NCBI GenBank assembly: GCA_022819825.1
Contig: JAJEGM010000048.1
Coordinates: 1 to 64,000, forward strand
Length of the DNA: 64,000 bases
Source of the DNA: Acidimicrobiia bacterium
GTDB taxonomy: Bacteria > Actinomycetota > Acidimicrobiia > Acidimicrobiales > Bin134
Direction of reading: 5' to 3'
How positions within the stretch are numbered: the stretch's first letter is position 1; each line of letters starts with the position of its first letter. Of this stretch, positions 18,734 through 26,969 are shown piece after piece. The notes under the pieces were generated by a model that was not told the DNA's origin, did no database searches, and saw only the letters and a program-made list of their open reading frames with translations. The position numbers and the translations under genes are program-made.

Positions 18734-20137
18734 ATGTCGTCGGAAGCCCTCGCCTTAGATCTCGGACGGTACAAGCTCGGCTGGAGCGACGAAGAAGACT
18801 ACGTCTTCAAGCCCAAAAAGGGGCTGAACACCGACATCGTGCAGGAGATGTCGTGGATGAAGAGCGAGCCCGACTGGATGCGGAACTTCCGCATGAAGTC
18901 GCTGTCCCGATTCGAGAAACGGCCCATGCCCACCTGGGGTGGCGACATGTCGGGCATCGACTTCGACAACATCTACTACTACATCAAGCCCACCGAGAGC
19001 CTGGCCGACGACTGGGATGCCGTGCCCGACTCGATCAAGGACACCTACGAGAAGCTGGGCATCCCCGAGGCCGAGCGCAAGTACCTGGCTGGCGTGACCG
19101 CCCAGTACGAGTCTGAAGTGGTGTACCACCGCAACCGGGAGGACTTGGAGCGCCAAGGCGTGCTGTTCTGCGATATGGACACTGCGCTCAAGGAGTATCC
19201 CGAGCTGGTCAAGGAGCACTTCGGCACCATCATCCCGCCGGGAGACAACAAGTTCTCCGCCTTGAACTCCGCAGTGTGGTCGGGGGGAAGCTTCATCTAT
19301 GTGCCCCCCGGTGTGTCGGTGGAGATGCCGCTTCAGGCCTATTTCCGCATCAACGCCGAGAACATGGGCCAGTTCGAGCGGACCCTCATCATCGCCGACG
19401 AAGGCTCACAGGTTCACTACATCGAAGGGTGCTCGGCCCCGGTGTACACCAGCGATTCGCTGCACTCCGCGGTGGTGGAGATCCTGGTCAAGAAATCGGC
19501 CCGGGTCACCTACACCACCATCCAGAACTGGTCCAACAACGTGTACAACCTGGTCACCAAGCGGGCCAAGGTCGAGGCCGAGGGCCACATGGAGTGGATC
19601 GACGGCAACATCGGCTCCCGGCTCACCATGAAGTACCCCGCAGTGGTGATGGTCGGCCCCAAGGCCTCGGGCGAGGTGCTGTCGGTGGCCTACGCCGGTC
19701 CCGACCAGCATCAGGACGCCGGAGCCAAGATGACCCACGCCGCCCCCGAGACCACATCCAAGATCGTGTCCAAGTCGATCTCCAACGGCGGTGGCCGCAC
19801 CAGCTACCGGGGCTTGGTCCGGGTGGAGGACGATGCCTACGGGTGCCGCAGCCATGTGCAGTGCGATGCGCTGATCCTGGATGAAGACAGCGTGTCCGAC
19901 ACCTACCCCTATATGGAGGTGGGCACTCGGGACGCGGAGATCGGCCACGAGGCCACCGTCTCGAAGGTGGCCGATGAGCAGCTGTTCTATCTGATGAGCC
20001 GGGGACTGACCCAGGAGCAGGCCATGGGCATGATCGTCAACGGCTTCATCGAGCCCATTACCCGCACCCTGCCGATGGAGTACGCCGTGGAGTGGAGCCG
20101 GCTGATCGAGTTGCAGATGGAGGGATCTGTCGGCTGA
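18734..20137 (+). CDS. sufB: Fe-S cluster assembly protein SufB
   Basis: This 467-residue subunit of the SufBC(2)D scaffold builds [Fe-S] clusters. The SufBD core beta-helix is clear: [42 protein letters not shown] (with the conserved Cys), and the C-terminal [25 protein letters not shown]. The ATG at 18734 has AGGA 7 bases upstream; an in-frame TTG lies two codons earlier. Its stop overlaps the next start (TGATG). It opens the first suf operon. Confidence 0.96.
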   Translation: MSSEALALDLGRYKLGWSDEEDYVFKPKKGLNTDIVQEMSWMKSEPDWMRNFRMKSLSRFEKRPMPTWGGDMSGIDFDNIYYYIKPTESLADDWDAVPDSIKDTYEKLGIPEAERKYLAGVTAQYESEVVYHRNREDLERQGVLFCDMDTALKEYPELVKEHFGTIIPPGDNKFSALNSAVWSGGSFIYVPPGVSVEMPLQAYFRINAENMGQFERTLIIADEGSQVHYIEGCSAPVYTSDSLHSAVVEILVKKSARVTYTTIQNWSNNVYNLVTKRAKVEAEGHMEWIDGNIGSRLTMKYPAVVMVGPKASGEVLSVAYAGPDQHQDAGAKMTHAAPETTSKIVSKSISNGGGRTSYRGLVRVEDDAYGCRSHVQCDALILDEDSVSDTYPYMEVGTRDAEIGHEATVSKVADEQLFYLMSRGLTQEQAMGMIVNGFIEPITRTLPMEYAVEWSRLIELQMEGSVG

Positions 20138-20508
20138 TGCCCATGCGGCAGGATTGCAAGTTCTTCGAGAGCCGGTCGTACCCCAATGGCGAGACCGTCC
20201 GGAAGTGCGATTTGGATCTGGCCCCTGAGGCCCCGTGGCGCTGTCCTGACGACTGCTCGGCCTATGAACGGCGCATGGTGGACGTGAATTGGTCGCACGG
20301 CACCTTGGTCACGCCGCCCACTCCCGACGCGCCGGCCAGCGTGGGCAGCGATGAGAGCATCGGCGCCCTGTTGGACGCGGCCGAAGACATCGTGAACGAA
20401 GCAGGCCCCCGGGTGCTGGCCGAACTGGAGAGGGAGAAGTCCCGGCGGCGGTCAAGAGCGGGCGGCGGCGGAAAGGCCAAGCGGCGAAAGCGCCGTCGGC
20501 GTTCGTGA
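20137..20508 (+). CDS. Small Cys-containing basic protein inside the suf operon
   Basis: This 123-residue protein is encoded between sufB and sufD, with overlapping start and stop codons on both sides. Four Cys residues (7, 24, 36, 40) lie in CKFFES, RKCDLDLAP and WRCPDDC, which could bind zinc or an iron-sulfur cluster. The middle is acidic and the C-terminus is strongly basic (KAKRRKRRRRS), suggesting contact with nucleic acid or an acidic partner. No named family is recognised. Tight coupling argues for a role with SufB/SufD. Confidence 0.8.
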   Translation: MPMRQDCKFFESRSYPNGETVRKCDLDLAPEAPWRCPDDCSAYERRMVDVNWSHGTLVTPPTPDAPASVGSDESIGALLDAAEDIVNEAGPRVLAELEREKSRRRSRAGGGGKAKRRKRRRRS

Positions 20509-21770
20509 TCGAAACCCAATTCACCCCCGATGCGGCCGGTGCCATACCCGGCCCCGATTGGCTGGCCCGCCGTCGAGTGGCGGCTGCCGAACAGGTGGCT
20601 GCCGCGACGATGCCCTCGGTGGAGGAAGAGGTGTGGCGGTACACGCCTATCGGGCAGTTGGACCTGAGCCGATATCAGCTAGCCCACGATGGCGGTGGCA
20701 CCTCGACGGCCTCCGTTCCCGAACACAGCGCGATGGCTGAAACCAGCAACGGGCGTCTTGGCGTCGTTGAGCTGCCCGCCGAGGTGGCAGCCCAAGGCGT
20801 CGAGGTCCGGCCACTGGGCGAAGGCGACGCTGAGCTGGCCGCCTCGGTAGACGTGGACATGTTCGCCCTCATGAATGCCGCGTTCTCCGTTGAGCCGCTG
20901 CTGGTTCGGGTACCCCCGGGAGTGAGTGTGGAGGGGCCCATCGTGGTGCGCCATTGGCTCGACGCTGATGGGGGAGCGGTTTTCCCCCGGCTAATCGTGG
21001 ACGCCGGGGCCGATTCCTCGGTCGAGGTGCTGGAGCTGTACGGCTCAGCCGACATCTCTGCGTTCATCAGCCCGGTGATCGAGATCAGAGTGGCCGCCGC
21101 CGCCCGAGTGGGGTATCTGGCGGTGCAGGACTTGGGGCCCAAGGTATGGCACATCGGCTCGCAGGTCAGTCACATAGGCGCGCAGGCCCACCTGCGTTCG
21201 TCGTCGGCGGCGTTGGGTGGCGAATACGCCCGGACGCGGCTGGACACCCATCTTTCGGGCCGGGGGGCCACCGGCGATCTGATCTCGCTGTACTTCGGTG
21301 ACGGCGAGCAGACTCTCGACTTTCGCACCTTTCAGGATCACGCCGCTCCGGACACCACCAGCACCCTGCTGTTCAAGGGTGCGGTGGACGACTCCTCCCG
21401 GTCGGTATACACCGGGCTGATTCGGGTGCGCCCCGATGCCCGGGGCACCAATGCCTACCAGACCAACCGCAACATCAAGCTGTCGGAAGGTGCCTGGGCC
21501 GAGTCGGTGCCCAACCTGGAGATCGAGAACAACGAGGTCCATTGCAGCCACGCATCGGCGGTGGGCCCTATCAACAGCGATCAGCTGTTCTACCTGGAGA
21601 GTCGGGGAGTGCCCACCGAGACCGCCGAGCGCCTGATTGTTGCCGGGTTCTTCGACGAGGTGTTGGATCAATTTCCTGTCCTTGAAGCCGTGCCTGCTGT
21701 GCGAGATCGGCTCCAATCCAAAATCGAGGGGTTGGGCCATCGCGGTGTCGATGGAGAGGCCGGGTCATGA
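20505..21770 (+). CDS. sufD: Fe-S cluster assembly protein SufD
   Basis: This 421-residue paralogue of SufB completes the SufBCD scaffold. The SufBD core is seen at [32 protein letters not shown], and the C-terminal GPINSDQLFYLESRGVPTE with a final helix. The GTG start overlaps the previous stop by 4 bases (GTGA), and its own end overlaps the Rieske gene by 4 (ATGA). Confidence 0.94.
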   Translation: MIETQFTPDAAGAIPGPDWLARRRVAAAEQVAAATMPSVEEEVWRYTPIGQLDLSRYQLAHDGGGTSTASVPEHSAMAETSNGRLGVVELPAEVAAQGVEVRPLGEGDAELAASVDVDMFALMNAAFSVEPLLVRVPPGVSVEGPIVVRHWLDADGGAVFPRLIVDAGADSSVEVLELYGSADISAFISPVIEIRVAAAARVGYLAVQDLGPKVWHIGSQVSHIGAQAHLRSSSAALGGEYARTRLDTHLSGRGATGDLISLYFGDGEQTLDFRTFQDHAAPDTTSTLLFKGAVDDSSRSVYTGLIRVRPDARGTNAYQTNRNIKLSEGAWAESVPNLEIENNEVHCSHASAVGPINSDQLFYLESRGVPTETAERLIVAGFFDEVLDQFPVLEAVPAVRDRLQSKIEGLGHRGVDGEAGS

Positions 21771-22108
21771 ATCCAGAACGAGTTACTCTCTGCTCGCTCG
21801 CTGAGGTGGGCGATGGGGAAGCCCGGCGGTTCGATGTCGAGGCCGGCGGTCTGGTCCACCAGATTGCAGTCATTCGCTTGGGAGACGACCTGTATGCCCT
21901 GGGCGACACTTGCAGCCACGCCGATTACTCACTAGCGGAGGGAGAGGTGGACGCCGAGGAGGGCACCATCGAGTGCTGGAAGCACGGCAGCCTCTTCAAC
22001 CTGTCTACCGGGGAGGCCGAAACCCTCCCCGCTACCCGCCCGGTGCCGGTCTATGACGTGGGCGTGGAAGACGGCCAGGTCTGGCTAGAGGTCGGCCACG
22101 ATGAGTGA
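21767..22108 (+). CDS. Rieske-type [2Fe-2S] ferredoxin of the suf operon
   Basis: This 113-residue non-haem Rieske protein has both ligand motifs, C-x-H in DTCSHADYS and C-x2-H in ECWKHGSLF. Proteins of this kind occur in actinobacterial suf operons and may deliver electrons to the scaffold or to a partner oxygenase. It is coupled to sufD and overlaps sufC by 8 bases. Confidence 0.92.
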   Translation: MNPERVTLCSLAEVGDGEARRFDVEAGGLVHQIAVIRLGDDLYALGDTCSHADYSLAEGEVDAEEGTIECWKHGSLFNLSTGEAETLPATRPVPVYDVGVEDGQVWLEVGHDE

Positions 22109-22907
22109 GCAGCAGGGCGGTCCAGCTATGAGCGAATTGGTCGTTGAGGACCTGCATGTCCAAGTCGGCGGGCAAATGGTTCTGAACGGTGTGGACCTGC
22201 GGGTGGCGTCCGGCGAAGTCCACGCGGTGATGGGCCCCAACGGCTCGGGGAAGTCAACCCTGGCTTACGCCATCATGGGCCGCCCCGGCTACGAGGTAAC
22301 CGCGGGGTCGATCACTCTGAATGATGTTGATCTCGTCGAACTGTCCCCATGGGAGCGAGCCCACGCCGGGCTGTTCTCCACCCAGCAGTACCCCACCGAG
22401 GTCCCGGGTGTGGGTCTGGAGAACATGCTGGAAGAAGCAGTGGAAGCCGCAGGAGGCGATCGGAGCGCCGTGGAAGCCCAAGTTGCCGCCGAGGCCGAGC
22501 TGGTCGACTTCGACCCCGACCTCCTGTACCGCTCGCTAAACGTCGACCTGTCCGGCGGCGAGATGAAGCGAAGCGAAGCGGTGCAACTCGGCGTGCTCCG
22601 CCCCCGAATAGCCATCTTGGACGAGTTGGACAGCGGCCTCGACGTGGACGCTCTTGCCGCGGTGAGCCACCGGATCGAGCAGGCCACCCATGAGGACAAC
22701 CTCGGTGTGCTGGCCATCACCCACTTCAGCCGTTTGTTGACTGTGCTCCACGCCGACGTGGTCCACATCCTCATCGACGGTGCAATCGCGGAGACCGGAG
22801 GCCCAGAGTTGGCCGCCCAGCTTGAGGACACTGGCTACGATCCCTGGATCGACACCCGAGCCGAATCACCGGTTGAAATCCATCTAGGAGGCGACCCATG
22901 GCCGTAG
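22101..22907 (+). CDS. sufC: Fe-S assembly ATPase SufC (first copy)
   Basis: This 268-residue ABC ATPase drives the SufBCD scaffold. Walker A (GPNGSGKST), the signature LSGGEMKRSE and Walker B (IAILDELDSGLDVDAL) are all present. The C-terminal extension is longer than in the second copy at 28.2 kb, and the signature differs (FSGGEKKRNE there). ATG at 22101 or 22128 may be the start; both have Shine-Dalgarno-like sequences. It overlaps the pterin dehydratase gene by 10 bases. Confidence 0.93.
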   Translation: MSEQQGGPAMSELVVEDLHVQVGGQMVLNGVDLRVASGEVHAVMGPNGSGKSTLAYAIMGRPGYEVTAGSITLNDVDLVELSPWERAHAGLFSTQQYPTEVPGVGLENMLEEAVEAAGGDRSAVEAQVAAEAELVDFDPDLLYRSLNVDLSGGEMKRSEAVQLGVLRPRIAILDELDSGLDVDALAAVSHRIEQATHEDNLGVLAITHFSRLLTVLHADVVHILIDGAIAETGGPELAAQLEDTGYDPWIDTRAESPVEIHLGGDPWP

Positions 22908-23197
22908 ACGCCGATGCCAAGAGACTGCTAAGCGACGAGGAGATCGCCGCCGCCTTGGAAGACCTGCCCGGATGGGAGCACCAAGGAGACAAGCTCGCCG
23001 CCACATTCAACTTCTCGGATTTCTCTGAGGCCTTCGGCTTCATGTCCCGAGTGGCGCTGATTTCCGAGCGGCTATTTCATCATCCCGAATGGTCCAACGT
23101 CTGGTCCACCGTAGAGATCGCCATAACCAACCACGCCGCCGGCGGCCTCACCGAGTTGGACCTAGAATTCGCCCGCAGAGTCAACGCCCTCGTCTAG
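22898..23197 (+). CDS. Pterin-4a-carbinolamine dehydratase
   Basis: This 99-residue PCD/DCoH enzyme dehydrates 4a-hydroxytetrahydropterin. The active-site motif SERLFHHPEWSNVWSTV followed by ITNHAAGGLTELD is conserved. No pterin-dependent hydroxylase lies nearby. Its place at the end of the suf operon, overlapping sufC, may reflect molybdopterin or pterin repair, which is speculative. Confidence 0.9.
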   Translation: MAVDADAKRLLSDEEIAAALEDLPGWEHQGDKLAATFNFSDFSEAFGFMSRVALISERLFHHPEWSNVWSTVEIAITNHAAGGLTELDLEFARRVNALV

Positions 23198-23253
23198 CCA
23201 GCAGGACAACCTGGAGTTGGAAACCCTCTGCAACGAGAGCATCCGCCCTTCCA

Positions 23254-23802
23254 TTAGACCGGCCAAGAGTCGGGTTCTACTTGCAGACTGTCATTGACGA
23301 GGGCGGCTTTGCATGCCTCGATGACCTGGTCGGCCGGTGCGTCCGACGAGATGACATGAGATTCAAGCTCGACCAGGTCGGCGAACTGGTCGTACATGGT
23401 TTCGGCGCCAGAAGTCTCGGGTGTGTCGCCGCGATCCCGTACTCGATGCGATGCCGTGACGCGCTTCGGTCGCAGCACGAGGTACTGCACACGGATCTCA
23501 CGATCGCCAAGGCGTCGGGCAATCAGACCTAGGAACCACGGCCCGACAATTCCGTCCCACACGACCGTGTAGCCGGCATCGGCATATGCAGCCGCAGCAT
23601 CTGCCGCGGCCACCATTACCGCAGCATTCTGGCTGTGCGCGTCCGGTAGCCATGGTGCAACAAACCCGGACTTGATGGACCGAAAGAACCAGTCCGACTC
23701 CAGATGGACGCCTCGCTCAAAATCAGAAGCGAGAGCGGCGCTCACGGTCGTCTTCCCCGAGCCCGGCGGGCCTGACACGATCACTACTTCTCCTCGGGTC
23801 AC
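23254..23802 (-). CDS. P-loop kinase-like ATPase (AAA_33 / phosphotransferase type)
   Basis: This 182-residue nucleotide-binding protein has Walker A at the N-terminus (VSGPPGSGKTT) and a kinase-like layout with a GYTVVWDGIVGP strand. An R-x-R-D-R segment (SHRVRDRGD) acts as a lid. It resembles chloramphenicol phosphotransferase and small gluconate-kinase-like proteins, but the substrate is unknown. It converges with the suf operon across 56 bases that show nothing else. Confidence 0.78.
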   Translation of the reverse strand: MTRGEVVIVSGPPGSGKTTVSAALASDFERGVHLESDWFFRSIKSGFVAPWLPDAHSQNAAVMVAAADAAAAYADAGYTVVWDGIVGPWFLGLIARRLGDREIRVQYLVLRPKRVTASHRVRDRGDTPETSGAETMYDQFADLVELESHVISSDAPADQVIEACKAALVNDSLQVEPDSWPV

Positions 23803-23868
23803 GGAGAGTGAATGTAGGCGATAGCAGTTACAACTCCTTGGCGTTTCTTGAGGCAGCCGGAGTCAGCT

Positions 23869-24432
23869 TTAGTCGAAGGCCAAGGTTTCGCAGCGTTGGA
23901 GGGCTCGGTCTGCGGCGGCGCGGTCGGGGATGAGGATGGCGGTGAGCCAGACGCCGTTTTGCTCTATGAGGATGTCGGCGGCTCGGCGTTCGATGTCGGC
24001 TCGGGGGAGGTCGGGGCGGGCGGCGGCGATTAGCTCGGCGAGCTGTTCTAGGTAGCGGCGCTGGGCGGTTTGGTTGATGTCGGCGAACTGGGGGTCGACA
24101 CCGGCGAGCGACCACAACTGGAGCCGCAGGCTCAGGTAGTCGGGGGCGAGGAAGGCAGGGTCGAGGGCTCGTTGCAGGCAGTAGCGGAGCTGTTCGGCGG
24201 CATCGGCGTTGGGAGGGGGAGTGACCAGCTCCAAGTCTTGGTCGCCTACCCGTCGCAGGGCTGCGCAAATGAGCGCCGTCTTGTTGTCGAAGTGGTAGTT
24301 GGCCAGGCCCACTGCTACGCCGGCCTCCCGGGCCACGGCCCGCATGCTGACACCGGCGATGCCCTCCCGGGCCAGAACCGCAAGGGTGGCATCCAAGATC
24401 CGCTCGTCGGCCATGACCAATGTGTCGGCCAC
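23869..24432 (-). CDS. TetR/AcrR-family transcriptional regulator
   Basis: This 187-residue repressor has an N-terminal helix-turn-helix at about 20-50 (GIAGVSMRAVAREAGVAVGLANYHF) and a C-terminal ligand-binding helical domain. It is the last gene of the oxygenase-SDR-TetR set, 2 bases after the SDR gene. The 16-bp palindrome at 26399-26414 upstream of the first gene is its likely operator, giving autoregulation of the operon. Confidence 0.9.
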   Translation of the reverse strand: MADTLVMADERILDATLAVLAREGIAGVSMRAVAREAGVAVGLANYHFDNKTALICAALRRVGDQDLELVTPPPNADAAEQLRYCLQRALDPAFLAPDYLSLRLQLWSLAGVDPQFADINQTAQRRYLEQLAELIAAARPDLPRADIERRAADILIEQNGVWLTAILIPDRAAADRALQRCETLAFD

Positions 24433-24434
24433 GA

Positions 24435-25205
24435 TCAGAACCTCATTTGCTGGACTTGAGCGGAGATTCCGCCGTCGAGCACCCAGAGTTGGCCGGTGGC
24501 GTACCGGGCTTCGTCTGAGACCAGCCAGTGGACCAGGTTGGCCATATCGGTGGGCGTTCCGATGGTGCCCAGCGGGTGGACACGCTCAGCCTCGGCTAGG
24601 GCATCGGCGGGATCTACCCCATCGGGGTAGAACTGCTCCAGCATCGGGGTGTCGATGTAGCCGGGGCAGATGGCGTTGACCCGGATCCCCTCACGCCCAT
24701 GATCGCAGGCCATGGCCCTGGTCAGCGCGTGCACTGCCCCCTTGGTGGCGCAATAGGCGGCCAGCTTGGGGTCGGCGATGAACCCGTCGTAGGAGCCGAA
24801 GTTCACGATCGACGCATGGTCTGACCGGCGCAGCATCGGCAGGGCGTGCTTCGAGGTCAGGAACGTTCCGGTCACGTTGATGGCGAAGATTCGATCCCAC
24901 TCCTCGAGCGACGTGTCTTCGACGGTCTTCTCGATCTCGATGCCGGCCGCGTTGACCACGATGTCGAGGCGACCCCGAGCCGACTCAATAGCAGCGATGC
25001 CGGCGATGACCTCGTCTTCGGAGGTGACATCGAACCGGAGGAATTCCCCAGCCGGGGGCTCGCCCTCGACACCGTCATCGTCGTCGCTGAGTCCGGCGGC
25101 ATAAACGTGGGCACCCTCGTCAACAAAGCGGCGGCAGACGGCCCGACCCGCCCCACCCCGGCCGCCGGTCACCAAGGCGACCCGTCCTTCCAGCGTTCCA
25201 GTCAT
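24435..25205 (-). CDS. Short-chain dehydrogenase/reductase
   Basis: This 256-residue classical SDR has the Rossmann motif TGGRGGAGRAV, NAAG near 88, a catalytic Ser region (NFGSYDG), the YxxxK pair in YCATK, and the substrate loop CPGYIDTPM. It would oxidise or reduce a hydroxyl/keto group with NAD(P). It overlaps the Rieske oxygenase gene by 4 bases, so the two act in sequence on one substrate: hydroxylation, then dehydrogenation (inference). The substrate is unknown. Confidence 0.92.
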   Translation of the reverse strand: MTGTLEGRVALVTGGRGGAGRAVCRRFVDEGAHVYAAGLSDDDDGVEGEPPAGEFLRFDVTSEDEVIAGIAAIESARGRLDIVVNAAGIEIEKTVEDTSLEEWDRIFAINVTGTFLTSKHALPMLRRSDHASIVNFGSYDGFIADPKLAAYCATKGAVHALTRAMACDHGREGIRVNAICPGYIDTPMLEQFYPDGVDPADALAEAERVHPLGTIGTPTDMANLVHWLVSDEARYATGQLWVLDGGISAQVQQMRF

Positions 25206-26329
25206 GATGAGGCTCCCTTGTAAGCGTCCAGCACGAGTCCGTGGAAATGGTGCACGGCGTGTTCAGACAGCCCCGACCCGCTCGGGTCGTACACAATGCG
25301 GCCCTGCTGGAACGCCGGAGTGGACATACCCCGCTGCACGCTCTCGACCAAGTTGATGTCCTCTACCTGGAGCACCTCATCGAGGTAGCGGATCGACTCC
25401 AATTCCGCCTCGCTGGGCTCCGCGGTCTCCAAGAAGAAGTCGTAGGTCTCATAAGTGAGGTCGGGACCAGCGGGGATGATCTTCAACACGATGAAGTTGC
25501 CTCGCCCGGGGTACCGCATCATGCAGGTGTTAGGCCACAGCCACCACACCGCGTGGTCGGTCACCGTGGCCTTGCTCACGTCATAGGCGGTATTGGCGGA
25601 TTTGCCGGCCTCGGCCATGTGGCTGGAGTAGATGCCGTGGCTGGTCACAACATAGGTGTCCATGTCCACCAGCGACACGAAGTCCTTGTGGGCGATGTGG
25701 CAGTGGTAGCACTCCAAGAAGTTGTCCACCACGTTCTTCCAATTGCTGTTGATCCGGTAGGAGAGGCGATGCGCGTGAGTGAGCTGCTCCACATCGGGGG
25801 CCCAGTGGGCGATCTCGGCCCCCAGGTCGCCCGACTGCTCCTGAAGGGGAGCGGCCTCAAGGTCGAGGTTGACGTACACGAACCCGCCGAACTCGGTGAT
25901 CTGCACCGGGTCGAGGCAGATCTGATCGGTGTCGAAGTCGACGAGGTGATTGGTGTGGCGAGCGGCTTGAAGCTGGCCCGACAGGTCATAAGACCATCCG
26001 TGATAGGGACAGACCAGGTTCTTCAGCTGGCCTTCGCCCTCGACAAGCTCGTGGGCCCGGTTCTGGCACACGTTGTAGAACGCCCGTAGCTCCCCATCGA
26101 GGCCGCGGATGGCGAAAATCGGCTGCCCGGCGACGGCTTCAGCCACAAAATCGCCTGGTTCGCGGAGCTTCTCGCCGTGACAGATCCACTGCCAGGTTCG
26201 ACTGATGATTGCCGATTGGTCTGCGTCGAACCACCGCTTCTTGGTGTAGGCATCGGAGTGAAGCGAGAGCGAAACGCCGGGGTCAGGGTGCCAACCCTGT
26301 CCGATATCGACAGCAGACTCTCCGCTCAT
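25202..26329 (-). CDS. Rieske non-haem iron oxygenase, large subunit, with an altered cluster motif
   Basis: This 375-residue protein matches ring-hydroxylating and betaine-type oxygenases. The Rieske domain has Cys88 in NVCQNRAHELV and Cys107/His110 in CPYHGW. The usual second ligand His (C-x-H) is Asn90; the codon is AAC where CAC would give His. The mononuclear iron site is intact: Asp202, then ECYHCHIAH with His209 and His214. It is first in a three-gene operon with SDR and TetR. A reductase partner is not nearby. Activity is therefore uncertain. Confidence 0.88.
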   Translation of the reverse strand: MSGESAVDIGQGWHPDPGVSLSLHSDAYTKKRWFDADQSAIISRTWQWICHGEKLREPGDFVAEAVAGQPIFAIRGLDGELRAFYNVCQNRAHELVEGEGQLKNLVCPYHGWSYDLSGQLQAARHTNHLVDFDTDQICLDPVQITEFGGFVYVNLDLEAAPLQEQSGDLGAEIAHWAPDVEQLTHAHRLSYRINSNWKNVVDNFLECYHCHIAHKDFVSLVDMDTYVVTSHGIYSSHMAEAGKSANTAYDVSKATVTDHAVWWLWPNTCMMRYPGRGNFIVLKIIPAGPDLTYETYDFFLETAEPSEAELESIRYLDEVLQVEDINLVESVQRGMSTPAFQQGRIVYDPSGSGLSEHAVHHFHGLVLDAYKGASS

Positions 26330-26356
26330 TGCCCAAATCCGTGTATTGGGCCGTGA

Positions 26357-26389
26357 ATTGGAATGCGTTTCAACAGCACTGATTCCAAT
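26357..26389. repeat. Second inverted repeat in the oxygenase promoter
   Basis: ATTGGAAT (26357-26364) and ATTCCAAT (26382-26389) are exact inverted copies, centres about 25 bases apart. One arm overlaps the proposed -10 box. It could be a further regulator site or a leader hairpin. Confidence 0.45.
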
Positions 26390-26414
26390 CTAGCAGCGTT
26401 GAACGACCGTTCAA
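26387..26414 (-). promoter_or_regulatory. Promoter with an overlapping TetR-type operator
   Basis: On the minus strand TTGAAC (26409-26414) is followed by a 16-base spacer and TAGATT (26387-26392), a good sigma-70-type promoter for the oxygenase gene. The -35 box is part of the perfect palindrome TTGAACG-AC-CGTTCAA at 26399-26414. A repressor bound there would block RNA polymerase. The TetR gene at the end of the operon is the natural candidate. Confidence 0.65.
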
Positions 26415-26434
26415 GATGGGACGGTCTGGCCGAG

Positions 26435-26905
26435 TCAGGAGGTGGCTTGGGCCTCTTCGACGGCTTGGGTGAGGGTGTGCCAGGAGAGGGTGGCGCACTT
26501 GATGCGGACCGGGAACTTGACCACGCCTTTGAGGGCTTCCAGGTCGCCGAGCTTGACGTCGGCGCTGTTGCCGTTGGTGGGGGCGGGGTCGTCGGGGTCG
26601 GGCTCGATCGACATCATCGACCTGAAGGCATGGTTGAACTGTTGCAGCTCTTCGACAGTGCGGCCCTTGACGGCGGCCGACATCATCGACGAGGAGGCCT
26701 GACTGATTGAGCAGCCCTGGCCGCCGAACTTGATGTCTTCGATCACCCCGTCGGCCACTTGCACATAGATGATCACCTCATCACCGCACAGGGGGTTGAA
26801 GCCCTCGGCCCGGACGGCGGGCGGAGTGTCCAGCTCTCCCCGATTGCGGGGATTGCGGTAGTGGTCGAGGATGATCTCGCGGTAGAGATCTTCAAGATCA
26901 GGCAT
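26435..26905 (-). CDS. sufU: Fe-S cluster assembly scaffold / sulfur acceptor SufU
   Basis: This 156-residue SufU protein accepts sulfur from SufS. The three ligand Cys residues are Cys40 (NPLCGDE, with Asp42), Cys65 (GQGCSIS) and Cys137 (IKCATLSWHT). The insertion between the second and third Cys is typical of SufU rather than IscU. It is downstream of sufS on the same strand (64 bases). Confidence 0.94.
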   Translation of the reverse strand: MPDLEDLYREIILDHYRNPRNRGELDTPPAVRAEGFNPLCGDEVIIYVQVADGVIEDIKFGGQGCSISQASSSMMSAAVKGRTVEELQQFNHAFRSMMSIEPDPDDPAPTNGNSADVKLGDLEALKGVVKFPVRIKCATLSWHTLTQAVEEAQATS

Positions 26906-26969
26906 GGCGACGGTTCAACAGTCTACGGGCGAGGACTCAGCGATATGCAGTCTTTCTTCATTCAAGACT

